Assembly (NCBI RefSeq): GCF_017894385.1
Contig: NZ_CP059560.1
Coordinates: forward strand, 3,481,501 to 3,545,500
Reading direction: 5' to 3'
From: Aromatoleum petrolei
Lineage (GTDB): Bacteria > Pseudomonadota > Gammaproteobacteria > Burkholderiales > Rhodocyclaceae
DNA: 64,000 nucleotides
Below are positions 1 through 8,859 of the stretch, in pieces (within the stretch, counting starts at the first letter, position 1; every line of letters starts with the position of its first letter). The position numbers and the translations under genes are program-made. The notes under the pieces are model-generated. The model worked only from the letters and a program-made list of their open reading frames with translations, was not told where the DNA came from and ran no database searches.

Positions 1-524
1 CCGGCGCGCTCGGCCTCGGTGGCGTCCATCATGCGGGCGGTGAGGCACATGTCCATCGCCTTCGCCTTGCCGATCGCGCGCGGCAGGCGCTGCGTGCCGC
101 CGGCGCCGGGCAGGACGCCGAGCTTGATTTCCGGCTGGCCGAATTTCGCGGTGTCGGCGGCGAAGATCATGTCGCACATCATCGCCAGCTCGCAGCCGCC
201 GCCCAGAGCGAAGCCGGCGACCGCCGCGATGATGGGCTTGCGACAGGTCCTCAGGCGTTCCCAATTGCGCGTGATGTAGTCGCCCTTGTAGGCGTCCATG
301 TGCGAGTAGTTCGCCATCGCGCCGATGTCGGCGCCGGCCGCAAAAGCCTTTTCCGAGCCGGTGATGACGATGGCGCCGATGTTCTCGTCCTTCTCGAAGC
401 CGTCGAGCGCGTAGCCGACTTCATCGATCAGCTGGTCGTTGAGGGCGTTCATCGCCTTCGGGCGATTGAGCGTGATCAGTCCGACCCGTCCGCGTGTTTC
501 AACGATGATGTTGCTGTACTCCAT
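1..524 (-). CDS. Enoyl-CoA hydratase/isomerase family protein (3' part outside window)
   Basis: Crotonase-fold acyl-CoA hydratase; hydration of trans-2-enoyl-CoA in beta-oxidation or aromatic degradation is the likely reaction. Only the first 174 codons are in the window. The protein begins [15 protein letters not shown] and shows the oxyanion-hole region (AFAAGADI) and both catalytic glutamates of true hydratases (in GGGCELAM and in GQPEIKLG), so hydratase rather than mere isomerase activity is expected. The ATG at 524 has a strong GGAGGAG ribosome site. It lies 29 bp after lptA on the same strand and may be read through from the lpt genes, an unusual partner because lptB is normally expected there. 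The substrate cannot be told from sequence. Confidence 0.9.
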   Translation of the reverse strand, partial: MEYSNIIVETRGRVGLITLNRPKAMNALNDQLIDEVGYALDGFEKDENIGAIVITGSEKAFAAGADIGAMANYSHMDAYKGDYITRNWERLRTCRKPIIAAVAGFALGGGCELAMMCDMIFAADTAKFGQPEIKLGVLPGAGGTQRLPRAIGKAKAMDMCLTARMMDATEAERA

Positions 525-553
525 GCAGTCTCCTCCGTAGCAGGGTGAAGCGG

Positions 554-1096
554 TCAGTTGGTCTTCTCGGTGCCGGAATTCTTGGGCTGGATCACCGCAC
601 GCACGCGCCCGTCGCCGGCAGCACGCGTTTCGGTCTTGCCCGGCTGGTTGGTGACCAGATAGTTCTCGCTCAGCGAGTCGTACTCGATGTAGTGCCCGCG
701 TACCTCGTCGGCCCCCGATTTGACGTGGGCCTGGTTGAACAGGCGCGCCCGTTCGGCGCGGCTGTCGTACTCAATGCGCTCGGCCTCGCCTTCGACGTAC
801 TCGTTGCTGCCTTCTCGCTTCTGGCGGAAGGTCGCGAGCTTCTTCTCGCTGCCGGTGGCGACTCCGGACTGGAAGCCGTCGGGTCCCTGGGTGACGACCA
901 GTTTCGTGCCCTTGATCACCAAGGTGCCCTGGGTCAGGACGACATCGCCTTCGAAGACATGCACCTTGTTACGGTCGTCGACGGTTACGCGGTTGGCCTC
1001 GATGTTGACGGGCTGGTCGCGGTCGGCCCGTTCGGCGAGTGCAGGTTGCGTCAGCAGGCCGAGCGCGAGCAAGGCGGGGAGGGAGGTGCGCTTCAT
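554..1096 (-). CDS. lptA: LptA, periplasmic LPS transport protein
   Basis: Periplasmic bridge protein of the Lpt machine that carries lipopolysaccharide between LptC in the inner membrane and LptDE in the outer membrane. The 180-residue product has a cleavable signal peptide ([21 protein letters not shown]) followed by an OstA/LptA beta-jellyroll repeat domain (about residues 30-150; typical [15 protein letters not shown] start). The ATG at 1096 overlaps the lptC stop by 4 bp (ATGA), which fixes the start and implies translational coupling. A much longer upstream-extended frame exists but runs through lptC in another frame and is not real. The expected lptB is not the next gene. Confidence 0.95.
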   Translation of the reverse strand: MKRTSLPALLALGLLTQPALAERADRDQPVNIEANRVTVDDRNKVHVFEGDVVLTQGTLVIKGTKLVVTQGPDGFQSGVATGSEKKLATFRQKREGSNEYVEGEAERIEYDSRAERARLFNQAHVKSGADEVRGHYIEYDSLSENYLVTNQPGKTETRAAGDGRVRAVIQPKNSGTEKTN

Positions 1097-1695
1097 GGTG
1101 TGTTCCGGTGGGAGCGCGGGATATGCACGCGCGCATTGCCGATGAGTTCCAGTGTGCCGAAAATGTTGTCGGATTTCATGCCGTTCGCGTAGGCCGTGCT
1201 CCCGCCCTGGGTGAGCGCCACCGGGTCGGCGGTTGCGGCGCGCTCCTCGTCGGGCCAGATCGTAAGCGAGGAGGACGCGAGGGTCATCTCCGGGCTTCCA
1301 AGGGCGGCATCGCGCCGCGCGCGTACGTCGCCGGCCAAGCGCACTTCTTCGCCCTCGCGCAGCACTTCGCCCTGTTCCGAGCTGAGATGTAGTTGGCGCC
1401 CATCGGCCTCGTAACGCAGGCGGGGGCGTTCGAGCATCGTGACGTCCGCCTGCGGGTGGTGCGTGATCTTGTCGGCCAGCAGCTCGTAGTGCTGGCGGCC
1501 TTCGCGGTCGAACGCGATCAGGCGCGTGCGCTCGGCGATGAAGTCGGGCTCCGCGCGCGTCTGCGCGGACGGGCGGCCTTCGTCGCCGGTGGTGACGCGC
1601 TCCAGCCACAGCGAGGCGCCGGCCACGATGATCAGGCCGGCGAGGGGATAGAGTTGCTGGATGGACGGTTTCACGGCCGGGACTTCAGCTGCCAC
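1093..1695 (-). CDS. lptC: LptC, LPS export ABC transporter periplasmic protein
   Basis: Bitopic inner-membrane protein that receives LPS from the LptB2FG transporter and hands it to LptA. The 200-residue product has one N-terminal membrane anchor (about residues 14-31, LYPLAGLIIVAGASLWLE) and a periplasmic LptC/DUF1239 jellyroll domain (about 40-185). It is coupled to lptA by a 4 bp overlap and lies 39 bp after kdsD on the same strand. In many proteobacteria kdsC (Kdo-8-phosphate phosphatase) sits between kdsD and lptC; the 39 bp here leave no room for it. Confidence 0.93.
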   Translation of the reverse strand: MAAEVPAVKPSIQQLYPLAGLIIVAGASLWLERVTTGDEGRPSAQTRAEPDFIAERTRLIAFDREGRQHYELLADKITHHPQADVTMLERPRLRYEADGRQLHLSSEQGEVLREGEEVRLAGDVRARRDAALGSPEMTLASSSLTIWPDEERAATADPVALTQGGSTAYANGMKSDNIFGTLELIGNARVHIPRSHRNTP

Positions 1696-1734
1696 GGATC
1701 GAGTGCAGGCCAGCGGGCTGGGCGGCAGCGTGCA

Positions 1735-2730
1735 TCAGATCACCTTCGCAAGCATGAGGTCGTGGGTCGTCAAGGCGCCCGCCAAGGCGCCTCGATCATC
1801 CACCACCAGCAACTGGTTGATGCGCTGCCGTTCCATCATCTCGGCGGCGGCGACGGCGAGCGCGTCCGGCCCGATGTTGCGCGGGTTGCGCGTCATCACC
1901 GCGGAGATCGTCGCGCTGCGTGCGTCACAGCCGCGTTCCAGCGCCCGGCGCAGGTCGCCGTCGGTGAAGATGCCGATCGGGCGGCCGTCGGCGGCTACCA
2001 CCGCGGTCATGCCCATGCCGCCGCGCGACATCTCGATCAGCGCAGCCATCATCGAGGCGTCCTCGCGCACCTGTGGCACGCGTTCGCTCAGGCGCATCAC
2101 GTCGCTCACATGGGTCAGCAGGCGGCGACCGAGGCTGCCCCCGGGGTGCGAGCGCGCGAAATCGTCGGCGCCGAAGCCGCGCGCATCCAGCAGCGCCACG
2201 GCAAGGGCGTCGCCGAGCGCGAGCGCGGCGGTCGTGCTCGCCGTCGGGGCGAGGTTCAGCGGACAGGCTTCCTCGGCCACGGCCGCATCCAGATGCACGT
2301 CGGCCTCGCGTGCGAGCGGGGAATCCGGCTTGCCGGTGATCGAAATGAGCTTGGCGCCCTGGCGCTTGACCAACGGCACGATGGTGAGCACTTCCTCGCT
2401 CGCGCCGGAGTTCGACAGGGCGATCACGATGTCTTCGGGCGTGATCATGCCGAGGTCGCCGTGCGCGGCCTCGGCTGCATGCACGAAATACGCCGGGGTG
2501 CCGGTGCTGGCGAGCGTGGCCGCGATCTTGCGCCCGATGTGGCCCGACTTGCCGATGCCGGTGACGATGACGCGCCCGCGGCGCTGCAGGATCAGGTCCA
2601 CCGCCTGCTCGAATTCGGCGCCGAGACGTTCCGCGAGGGCGATCACGGCATCGGCCTCGATGCGCAGCACGCGCTGCGCAAGGGCGATGGCGCCTGCTTC
2701 CCGCGCGGATTTTGGCTGGGGTGGGTTCAT
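1735..2730 (-). CDS. kdsD: Arabinose-5-phosphate isomerase KdsD/KpsF
   Basis: Interconverts D-ribulose 5-phosphate and D-arabinose 5-phosphate, the first step of Kdo synthesis for LPS inner core. The 331-residue protein has an N-terminal SIS sugar-isomerase domain (about 35-170, with VTGIGKSGHIGRKIAATLAS and the ALSNSGASEE loop) and a C-terminal pair of CBS domains (about 205-330, with GIFTDGDLRR). Length and domain order match the family. It is the first gene of a minus-strand unit with lptC and lptA and is divergent from the antiporter gene at 2873, leaving 142 bp for two promoters. Confidence 0.96.
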   Translation of the reverse strand: MNPPQPKSAREAGAIALAQRVLRIEADAVIALAERLGAEFEQAVDLILQRRGRVIVTGIGKSGHIGRKIAATLASTGTPAYFVHAAEAAHGDLGMITPEDIVIALSNSGASEEVLTIVPLVKRQGAKLISITGKPDSPLAREADVHLDAAVAEEACPLNLAPTASTTAALALGDALAVALLDARGFGADDFARSHPGGSLGRRLLTHVSDVMRLSERVPQVREDASMMAALIEMSRGGMGMTAVVAADGRPIGIFTDGDLRRALERGCDARSATISAVMTRNPRNIGPDALAVAAAEMMERQRINQLLVVDDRGALAGALTTHDLMLAKVI

Positions 2731-2872
2731 GGCGTTCGGAGCGGTTACACTTTTCTTTTATAGGTGGCGCTGCGCGTGACGACTCGTCGATAATCGGACG
2801 GCGCTGCGGCGCACCAAGGCAGGCGAGTATACCCGAACCGCCCGTCGAACCCGATGTACAACGCGGAGCCCC

Positions 2873-4843
2873 ATGCCCAATACCCTGGAGTTGGTTCTCC
2901 TCCTGCTGGCCGCGGCGGTCGTCACGGTAGCGATTTTTCGCAGCCTCAATCTGCCGCCCGTGCTGGGTTACCTGCTCGTCGGCGCGGGGGTGGGGCCGCA
3001 CGCGCTGAAACTCGTGCCCGCCTCCGACGGCGCGAGCCATCTCGCCGAGTTCGGCGTCGTGTTCCTGATGTTCTCGATCGGACTCGAGTTCTCCCTGCCG
3101 CGCTTGCTGGCGATGAAGCGGACGGTGTTCGGACTCGGCGCCGCCCAGGTGCTGGGCTGCATTGCGCTGGTGATGCCCGCGGTCCACTTCCTCGGTCTTG
3201 GTTGGGGTGCCGGGCTGGCGCTGGGCAGCACGTTGGCGATGTCCTCGACCGCGATCCTGTCCAAGTTGCTCTCAGATCGCATGGAACTCGACAGTAAGCA
3301 CGGGCGCGAGACCATGGGCGTGCTGTTGTTCCAGGACATCGCGGTCGTGCCGCTGCTGATCCTGATTCCGGCGCTGTCGCAGCCGGCCGAGGCGCTGGCG
3401 GAAACGCTGGGGCTCGCGGCGTTGAAAGCCGTCGTGCTGCTTGCACTGGTGCTCGGTTTCGGCCAGCGCGTGATGCGCGCATGGTTCACCATCGTCGCGC
3501 GGCGCCGCTCCGGCGAGCTCTTCATGCTCAACGTGCTCCTCATCACGCTCGGGCTGGCGTGGCTGTCGGAGCTGGTCGGGCTGTCCCTGGCGCTCGGAGC
3601 CTTTCTCGCCGGCATGCTGATTTCCGAAACGGAGTTCCGGTATCAGGTCGAGGAGGACATCAAGCCCTTCCGCGACGTGCTGCTGGGACTCTTTTTCGTT
3701 ACCGTCGGGATGTTCCTCGACGTCCATGTCATCGCGGGCCACCTGTTCGCAGTGCTGGGTATGGTCGCCGCACTGCTGGTCGTGAAGTGCGCAATGGTGT
3801 TCGCGGCCTCGCGCGCCTTCGGTTCCTCTGCCGGCACCGCGCTGCGCACCGGCTTGTGGCTCTGCGCGGGCGGCGAGTTCGGCTTCGTGCTGGTGTCGCA
3901 GATCGACGGCCTCGGCCTGATTCCACCCGCGCTGCTGCAGATCACGGTGGCGGCGCTGGTCGTGTCGATGCTGCTCGCGCCGCTGGTGGTGCAGGGGAGC
4001 GACCGCATCGTGATGCGCTTCGTCGCATCCGAATGGCTGTTGCGCTCGATGGAGCTGACGCGCGTCGCGGCGCAGTCGATGAACACCAGCAAGCACATCA
4101 TCATCTGCGGCTATGGGCGCAGCGGGCAGTACATGGCGCGCTTCCTCGAACAGGAGGATGTCAGCTACGTCGCGCTGGATCTAGACCCCGAGCGCGTGCG
4201 CGAGGCCGCCGCCGCCGGTGACACGGTGGTCTACGGCGACGCCTCGCGCCACGAGACGCTGATGGCGGCGGGGATCATGCGTGCGAGCGCGCTGGTGATC
4301 TCCTTTGGCGAAGTCGAGGCAGCGCTGCGTGTGCTGCACCGCGCGCTTGCGTTGCGGCCGGACCTGCCGGTGGTCACCCGCGCAGCCGACGAGAAGGACA
4401 TGGACCGCCTGTCGCAGGCCGGCGCCGCTGAAGTCGTGCCCGAGGCTTTCGAGGGCAGCATCATGCTCGCGTCGCATGCCCTTGCGCTCATCGGTGTGCC
4501 GCTCAATCGGGTCGTGCGGCGTATCCGTGACGTGCGCAATCAGCGCTACGCCCTCATGCGCGGCTTCTTCCACGGCACTTCGGATGCGGCCGACGGTCCG
4601 GAGTCGCGCCAGGTGCGCCTGCACCCCGTGACGCTGCCGGCCGGCGCGCATGCGGTCGGTCGCACTCTGGGGGGCATGGCGCTGGACGAGTTCGGCGTGA
4701 CCGTGTCGGCCGTGCGCAGGCGTAATATCCGCGGGCTCGCGCCGAGTGCCGAGACGCTCATGCAGGCCGGGGATGTCGTCGTGCTGATGGGCGTGCCCGC
4801 CGACCTGGAGCAGGCCGAAGGGAGACTCTTGCGGGGGAGGTGA
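2873..4843 (+). CDS. Monovalent cation:proton antiporter (CPA2, KefB/YbaL type)
   Basis: Inner-membrane K+(Na+)/H+ antiporter of the CPA2 family with cytosolic regulatory domains. The 656-residue protein has about 12 membrane helices in residues 1-385, including the family signature near PPVLGYLLVGAGVGP and LGAFLAGMLISETEF, then a TrkA-N/RCK nucleotide-binding domain (about 405-520, Rossmann motif GYGRSG near 413-418, acidic end VALDLDPE) and a TrkA-C domain (about 565-650). This layout is that of KefB, KefC and YbaL. No ancillary KefF/KefG quinone reductase is adjacent, so glutathione-gated K+ efflux cannot be assumed. It stands alone between kdsD (divergent) and the mla operon; the 3' gap (4844-5004) shows no clear terminator. 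Confidence 0.93.
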   Translation: MPNTLELVLLLLAAAVVTVAIFRSLNLPPVLGYLLVGAGVGPHALKLVPASDGASHLAEFGVVFLMFSIGLEFSLPRLLAMKRTVFGLGAAQVLGCIALVMPAVHFLGLGWGAGLALGSTLAMSSTAILSKLLSDRMELDSKHGRETMGVLLFQDIAVVPLLILIPALSQPAEALAETLGLAALKAVVLLALVLGFGQRVMRAWFTIVARRRSGELFMLNVLLITLGLAWLSELVGLSLALGAFLAGMLISETEFRYQVEEDIKPFRDVLLGLFFVTVGMFLDVHVIAGHLFAVLGMVAALLVVKCAMVFAASRAFGSSAGTALRTGLWLCAGGEFGFVLVSQIDGLGLIPPALLQITVAALVVSMLLAPLVVQGSDRIVMRFVASEWLLRSMELTRVAAQSMNTSKHIIICGYGRSGQYMARFLEQEDVSYVALDLDPERVREAAAAGDTVVYGDASRHETLMAAGIMRASALVISFGEVEAALRVLHRALALRPDLPVVTRAADEKDMDRLSQAGAAEVVPEAFEGSIMLASHALALIGVPLNRVVRRIRDVRNQRYALMRGFFHGTSDAADGPESRQVRLHPVTLPAGAHAVGRTLGGMALDEFGVTVSAVRRRNIRGLAPSAETLMQAGDVVVLMGVPADLEQAEGRLLRGR

Positions 4844-5004
4844 GCGGCCGCCCCCCGTCGCGTCGGCGTTCTTCCCCGGTGCATTGCCGTGATGCGCAAC
4901 ACTGTGTTCGTGCATTCGATCCGCATCGAAGTGGTGTTGGTGGCTGTCGCGCTTGCGCGGTCTGCTAAACTCATGAGTTTTGAAGATCCCCGAGGGGCGT
5001 CGAC

Positions 5005-5823
5005 TTGGTTTCCGAAACCGACAATCTGCTGGTGAGCCTGAAGGATGTCCGCTTCGCCTATGGCGAGCGCGAGATCTTGCGCGGCGTCGACCTGAAGGTG
5101 CCGCGGGGCAAGGTCGTCGCGATCATGGGCGGCAGCGGGTGCGGCAAGACCACGCTGTTGCGCCTGATCGGCGGGCAGCTACGCGCAACGGCCGGCATCG
5201 TCGAGGTCGCGGGCCGCAACGTCTCGTCCCTGAATACCGCTGAGCTGTACGAGATGCGACGGCGCATGGGCATGCTGTTCCAGTTCGGCGCGCTCTTCAC
5301 CGACATGTCGGTGTTCGACAACGTCGCCTTCCCCTTGCGCGAGCACACCGATCTGCCGTTCGGGCTGATCCGCGACATGGTGCTGATGAAGCTCAATGCG
5401 GTCGGGCTGCGCGGCGCGGCGGATCTCATGCCGGCGGAGCTATCTGGCGGCATGGCGCGCCGCGTCGCGTTGGCGCGGGCGATCGCGCTCGATCCGATGC
5501 TGATCATGTACGACGAGCCCTTTGCGGGCCTCGACCCGATCTCGCTCGGCGTGATCGGCCAACTGATCCGCAAGCTCAACGACGCACTCGGTGCGACGAC
5601 GATCATGGTGACGCACGACATCATGGAGTCGCTGCAGATCGTCGATTACATCTATTTCGTGTCCGAGGGCGGCATCGTCGCGGAGGGCACGCCCGACGAG
5701 CTGCGCGCGTCGAAGGATCCCTGGGTGTACCAGTTCATCCATGCAGAGCCCGACGGCCCCGTGCCTTTCCACTATCCGGCCGAAGCGCTGGATCAGAGCC
5801 TCATCGGCGGGAGGATCGCATGA
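5005..5823 (+). CDS. mlaF: MlaF, phospholipid ABC transporter ATP-binding protein
   Basis: ATPase of the MlaFEDB complex that moves phospholipids between the membranes and keeps outer-membrane lipid asymmetry. The 272-residue protein has Walker A GGSGCGKTT (42-50), signature LSGGM (146-150) and Walker B LIMYDEP (166-172) followed by the D-loop and H-loop (VTHD). Start is TTG at 5005, preceded by a GAGG-type ribosome site in CCCGAGGGGCG; no ATG in frame gives a full N-terminus. The stop overlaps the mlaE start by 4 bp. A weak -10-like TAAACT lies at 4966-4971, upstream of the operon. Confidence 0.96.
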   Translation: MVSETDNLLVSLKDVRFAYGEREILRGVDLKVPRGKVVAIMGGSGCGKTTLLRLIGGQLRATAGIVEVAGRNVSSLNTAELYEMRRRMGMLFQFGALFTDMSVFDNVAFPLREHTDLPFGLIRDMVLMKLNAVGLRGAADLMPAELSGGMARRVALARAIALDPMLIMYDEPFAGLDPISLGVIGQLIRKLNDALGATTIMVTHDIMESLQIVDYIYFVSEGGIVAEGTPDELRASKDPWVYQFIHAEPDGPVPFHYPAEALDQSLIGGRIA

Positions 5824-6614
5824 ACGGCCTGCTGAACTTCATCCGCCGCCTGGGCGCAGCGGCGGTTGAGGGTGTGTGGCGCATCGGCTTCGCCGCGCGC
5901 TTCTTCATGCTGCTGCTGCGTCATTCGGGTCAGTCGCTGACGCGCATCCACCTGACGGTGCGCGAGATCTATTTCAGCGGCGTGCTGTCGCTTTTGATCA
6001 TCGTCGTCTCGGGTCTCTTCGTCGGCATGGTGCTCGGCCTGCAAGGCTACGAGACGCTGCAGCGCTACGGCTCGGGCGATGCGCTCGGCGTGCTGGTGTC
6101 GCTGTCGCTGACGCGCGAACTCGGTCCGGTTGTCGCGGGGCTGCTCTTCGCCAGCCGTGCCGGCCTCGCGGTGACCGCGGAGATCGGCCTCATGAAGACG
6201 ACGGAGCAACTCGACGCGATGGATATGATGGCGGTCAATCCCATCGCCCGCGTTGTCGCACCCCGCTTTTGGGGCGGCGTGATCTCGATGCCGCTGCTGG
6301 CGGCGCTGTTCTCCGCGATGGGCGTTTTCGGCGGCTGGCTGATTGGCGTGGTGTTCATCGGTGTCGATGACGGCGCGTTCTGGTCGCAGATGCAGGCGGC
6401 CGTGGACTTCCGCTTCGATATCATGAACGGCGTGATCAAGAGCTTCGTATTCGGCGCCACGGTCGCGCTGATCGCAGTGTTCGAGGGCTACGACTGCACA
6501 CCGACTGCCGAGGGGTTGTCGCGTGCCATCACCCGCACCGTCGTGACCTCCGCGCTGGCGATCCTGGCGCTCGATTTCGTGCTTACATCTCTTATGTTCC
6601 GAGGGCAGTCATGA
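5820..6614 (+). CDS. mlaE: MlaE, phospholipid ABC transporter permease
   Basis: Integral permease of the Mla transporter (MlaE/Ttg2B family). The 264-residue protein has an amphipathic N-terminal helix and about five to six hydrophobic segments, with the family motifs LTRELGPVVAGLLFASRAG (about 98-116) and MKTTEQLDAMDMM. The start codon overlaps mlaF (ATGA) and the stop overlaps mlaD (ATGA), so the three are translated as one coupled unit. Length is usual for the family. Confidence 0.96.
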   Translation: MNGLLNFIRRLGAAAVEGVWRIGFAARFFMLLLRHSGQSLTRIHLTVREIYFSGVLSLLIIVVSGLFVGMVLGLQGYETLQRYGSGDALGVLVSLSLTRELGPVVAGLLFASRAGLAVTAEIGLMKTTEQLDAMDMMAVNPIARVVAPRFWGGVISMPLLAALFSAMGVFGGWLIGVVFIGVDDGAFWSQMQAAVDFRFDIMNGVIKSFVFGATVALIAVFEGYDCTPTAEGLSRAITRTVVTSALAILALDFVLTSLMFRGQS

Positions 6615-7084
6615 GGCGTACAACGCTCGACCTGTGGGTCGGTTTCTTCGTGATCATCGGCATGGCCGCGCTGATGTTCCTCGCGTTCAAGGTCGGCAAC
6701 CTGGGGGCTGCCAACGGCGGTGAAACCTACCTCGTGTCCGGACAGTTCGACAACATCGGCGGCCTCAAGGTGAGGGCGCCGGTCAAGAGCGCAGGGGTCG
6801 TCGTCGGTCGCGTCAAGGAGATCCGCTTCGACTCCAAGACCTATCGCGCCGTCGTCTCCCTGTCGCTCGATGCGAGCTACCAGTTTCCGCGCGACACGAT
6901 CGCGACCATCCTGACCTCCGGTCTACTCGGCGAGCAGTACGTCGGCCTCGAGCCCGGTGGCGACGAGGCGATGCTGCAGGCCGGCGACGCACTGCAGATC
7001 ACCCAGTCGGCGGTGGTCCTGGAGAAGCTCATCGGCCAGTTCATGTTCGACAAGGCGGCCGAAGGCTCGACGCCGGCGAACTGA
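6611..7084 (+). CDS. mlaD: MlaD, MCE-domain phospholipid-binding subunit
   Basis: Membrane-anchored MCE protein that forms the hexameric lipid ring on top of MlaE. The 157-residue product has one N-terminal membrane helix (about 7-26, LWVGFFVIIGMAALMFLAF) and one MCE domain (about 38-115, with FDNIGGLKVRAPVKSAGVVVG and the LLGEQYVGLEPGG segment). Coupled to mlaE by a 4 bp overlap. Downstream the lipoprotein gene mlaA follows after 28 bp. Confidence 0.95.
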   Translation: MRRTTLDLWVGFFVIIGMAALMFLAFKVGNLGAANGGETYLVSGQFDNIGGLKVRAPVKSAGVVVGRVKEIRFDSKTYRAVVSLSLDASYQFPRDTIATILTSGLLGEQYVGLEPGGDEAMLQAGDALQITQSAVVLEKLIGQFMFDKAAEGSTPAN

Positions 7085-7112
7085 TCCGCCGGATCAAGAT
7101 CTGAAATACATA

Positions 7113-7889
7113 ATGAAAAACAATCCTTCCCCGACAATCGCCAGGGCGCTGACGCTTGCGCTTGCCTGTGCCGCCTTAGCGAGCTGTGCGACGCGCGTCG
7201 CCAATCCAGACGACCCGCTCGAAAGCTACAACCGCGCGATGTTCACCTTCAACGAGAAGGTGGATGAAGCCGCGATCCAGCCGGTTGCCAAGGCTTACGA
7301 CAAGGTCACGCCGCTGCCCGTGCGTACCGGTGTCGGTAACTTTTTCGGCAACGTCGGCGATGTGTGGATCGGCAGCAACAACCTGTTGCAGGGCAAATTC
7401 GTGGATGGCCTGAGCGACCTGCTACGCTTCGCGATCAACTCGACGGTCGGCATCCTCGGCTTCTTCGATGTCGCCAGCGAGCTCGCCCTGCCCAAGCACG
7501 ACGAGGATTTCGGTCAGACCCTCGGCAGGTGGGGGGTCGGCGAAGGGGCGTATTTCGTCGTGCCCTTCTTCGGTCCGCGCACCGTCCGTGATGCCGCGGT
7601 GTTGCCGATCGACCTGTACGGCGACGACGTCTGGGGCATCAAGGACGTCCCGACGCGCAACAGCCTCACCGCGCTGCGCCTCGTGCATGCCCGCGCCAAC
7701 CTGCTCGGCATCGACAAGACGCTTGAGGAAGGCACGCTGGACAAGTATGCGTATGCGCGCGATTTCTATCTGCAGCAGCGCCGCTACCGCGTGTTCGACG
7801 GCAATCCGCCCCTCGAGGAGATCGATTTCAACGGCGCCCGGCGGCAGCAGGATGATGCCGATCTGCTTGCGGAAACCGGTGCGCAATAA
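7113..7889 (+). CDS. mlaA: MlaA/VacJ, outer-membrane lipoprotein of phospholipid transport
   Basis: Outer-membrane lipoprotein that removes mislocalised phospholipids from the outer leaflet and passes them to MlaC. The 258-residue product has a lipoprotein signal ending in the lipobox LASC (Cys25) and the VacJ domain from about residue 35 (DPLESYNRAMFTFNEKVDE) to 235, including GRWGVGEGAYFVVPFFGP. I chose the ATG at 7113 because it gives an intact signal peptide; frames starting upstream overlap mlaD and encode an unrelated arginine-rich extension. In E. coli mlaA is separate, but its place between mlaD and mlaC is common in betaproteobacteria. Confidence 0.95.
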   Translation: MKNNPSPTIARALTLALACAALASCATRVANPDDPLESYNRAMFTFNEKVDEAAIQPVAKAYDKVTPLPVRTGVGNFFGNVGDVWIGSNNLLQGKFVDGLSDLLRFAINSTVGILGFFDVASELALPKHDEDFGQTLGRWGVGEGAYFVVPFFGPRTVRDAAVLPIDLYGDDVWGIKDVPTRNSLTALRLVHARANLLGIDKTLEEGTLDKYAYARDFYLQQRRYRVFDGNPPLEEIDFNGARRQQDDADLLAETGAQ

Positions 7890-7946
7890 ACTTTATAAGG
7901 ACAACAGGGGCTCGCGCATGGTCGCCGGAGTCCCCGAGGAGTGACG

Positions 7947-8567
7947 ATGAAGAAGTTCCTGCTTTCCCTGTGCCTGATGTTCACGATGCTGCCGGCGTTC
8001 GCGGGCGACGCACCCAAGGGGCCCGATGCGCTCGTGCGCGAGGTGAGCGATGATGTCCTCACCATCGTGCGTCAGGACAAGGCGATCCAGTCCGGCGACA
8101 CGCGCCGCGTGATCGACCTGGTCGAGGAGAAGGTCCTCCCTCACTTCAATTTCCGTCGCATGACGATGCTGGCGGTGGGCAAGGACTGGCGCCAGGCCAG
8201 CCCCGAGCAGCAGGGCAAGCTCGTCGAGGCGTTTCGCACCCTGCTGGTGCGCACCTACTCCAACGCACTGACGCAATACCGCGAGCAGACCATCGGCTAC
8301 AAGCCCGCCAAGTTCGCGGAAGCGGACACCGCGGTGCGCGTGCAGACCGAAGTCCGCCAGGCCGGCGCGCAGCCGATCAACATCGACTACACGCTGGAAA
8401 AGACGCCCGAGGGCTGGAAGGTCTTCGACGTAGTCGTCGCCGGCGTGAGCCTCGTGACCAACTACCGCGGCACCTTCGCCCAGGAAATTCGCGCGGGCGG
8501 CGTGGATGGCCTGATCAAGTCGCTGGAGCAGAAGAACCGCGACCTCGCGGCGCCGGCGCGCACATGA
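7947..8567 (+). CDS. mlaC: MlaC, periplasmic phospholipid shuttle
   Basis: Soluble periplasmic protein that ferries phospholipids between MlaA and MlaFEDB. The product of 206 residues has a signal peptide (MKKFLLSLCLMFTMLPAFA) and a Tol-Tol-Ttg2D/MlaC domain (about 30-195; FNFRRMTMLAVGKDWRQAS and the conserved WKVFDVVVAGVSLV). Start: ATG 7947 lies 6 bp after GAGGA, whereas the in-frame GTG at 7941 directly abuts it, so ATG is preferred. The stop overlaps mlaB by 4 bp. Confidence 0.94.
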   Translation: MKKFLLSLCLMFTMLPAFAGDAPKGPDALVREVSDDVLTIVRQDKAIQSGDTRRVIDLVEEKVLPHFNFRRMTMLAVGKDWRQASPEQQGKLVEAFRTLLVRTYSNALTQYREQTIGYKPAKFAEADTAVRVQTEVRQAGAQPINIDYTLEKTPEGWKVFDVVVAGVSLVTNYRGTFAQEIRAGGVDGLIKSLEQKNRDLAAPART

Positions 8568-8848
8568 GCGCGGTGGCGGGCAAGGTTCTCGCCATCCAGG
8601 GCGAGTTGACGATGGCGACGGCCGCGCAATGGATCGAGCGCGGCCGTGCCGTGGCGCGCGACGAGGATCTCGTCGTCGATCTGTCGGGTGTGACCGCTGC
8701 GGACTCCTCGGCGCTTGCGCTGCTGTTCGACTGGATGCGCGTTGCGCGCGCGAGCGGTCACAAGGTTGGCCAGACCGGCATGCCGGTCGGGATGCGCAGC
8801 CTCGCGACGCTCTACGGCGTCGAAGAGCTGCTGCCCGCAGACGCCTGA
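8564..8848 (+). CDS. mlaB: MlaB, STAS-domain subunit of the Mla transporter
   Basis: Small cytosolic STAS-domain protein that binds MlaF and is needed for assembly and ATPase activity of the complex. The 94 residues form one STAS domain with a beta-strand/helix pattern around DLVVDLSGVTAADSSALALL (40-59), where the conserved DSS lies. Coupled to mlaC by a 4 bp overlap. It closes the mla operon; an ABC exporter gene starts 11 bp later and is probably in the same transcript. Confidence 0.9.
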   Translation: MSAVAGKVLAIQGELTMATAAQWIERGRAVARDEDLVVDLSGVTAADSSALALLFDWMRVARASGHKVGQTGMPVGMRSLATLYGVEELLPADA

Positions 8849-8859
8849 CTGCCGCTTCG

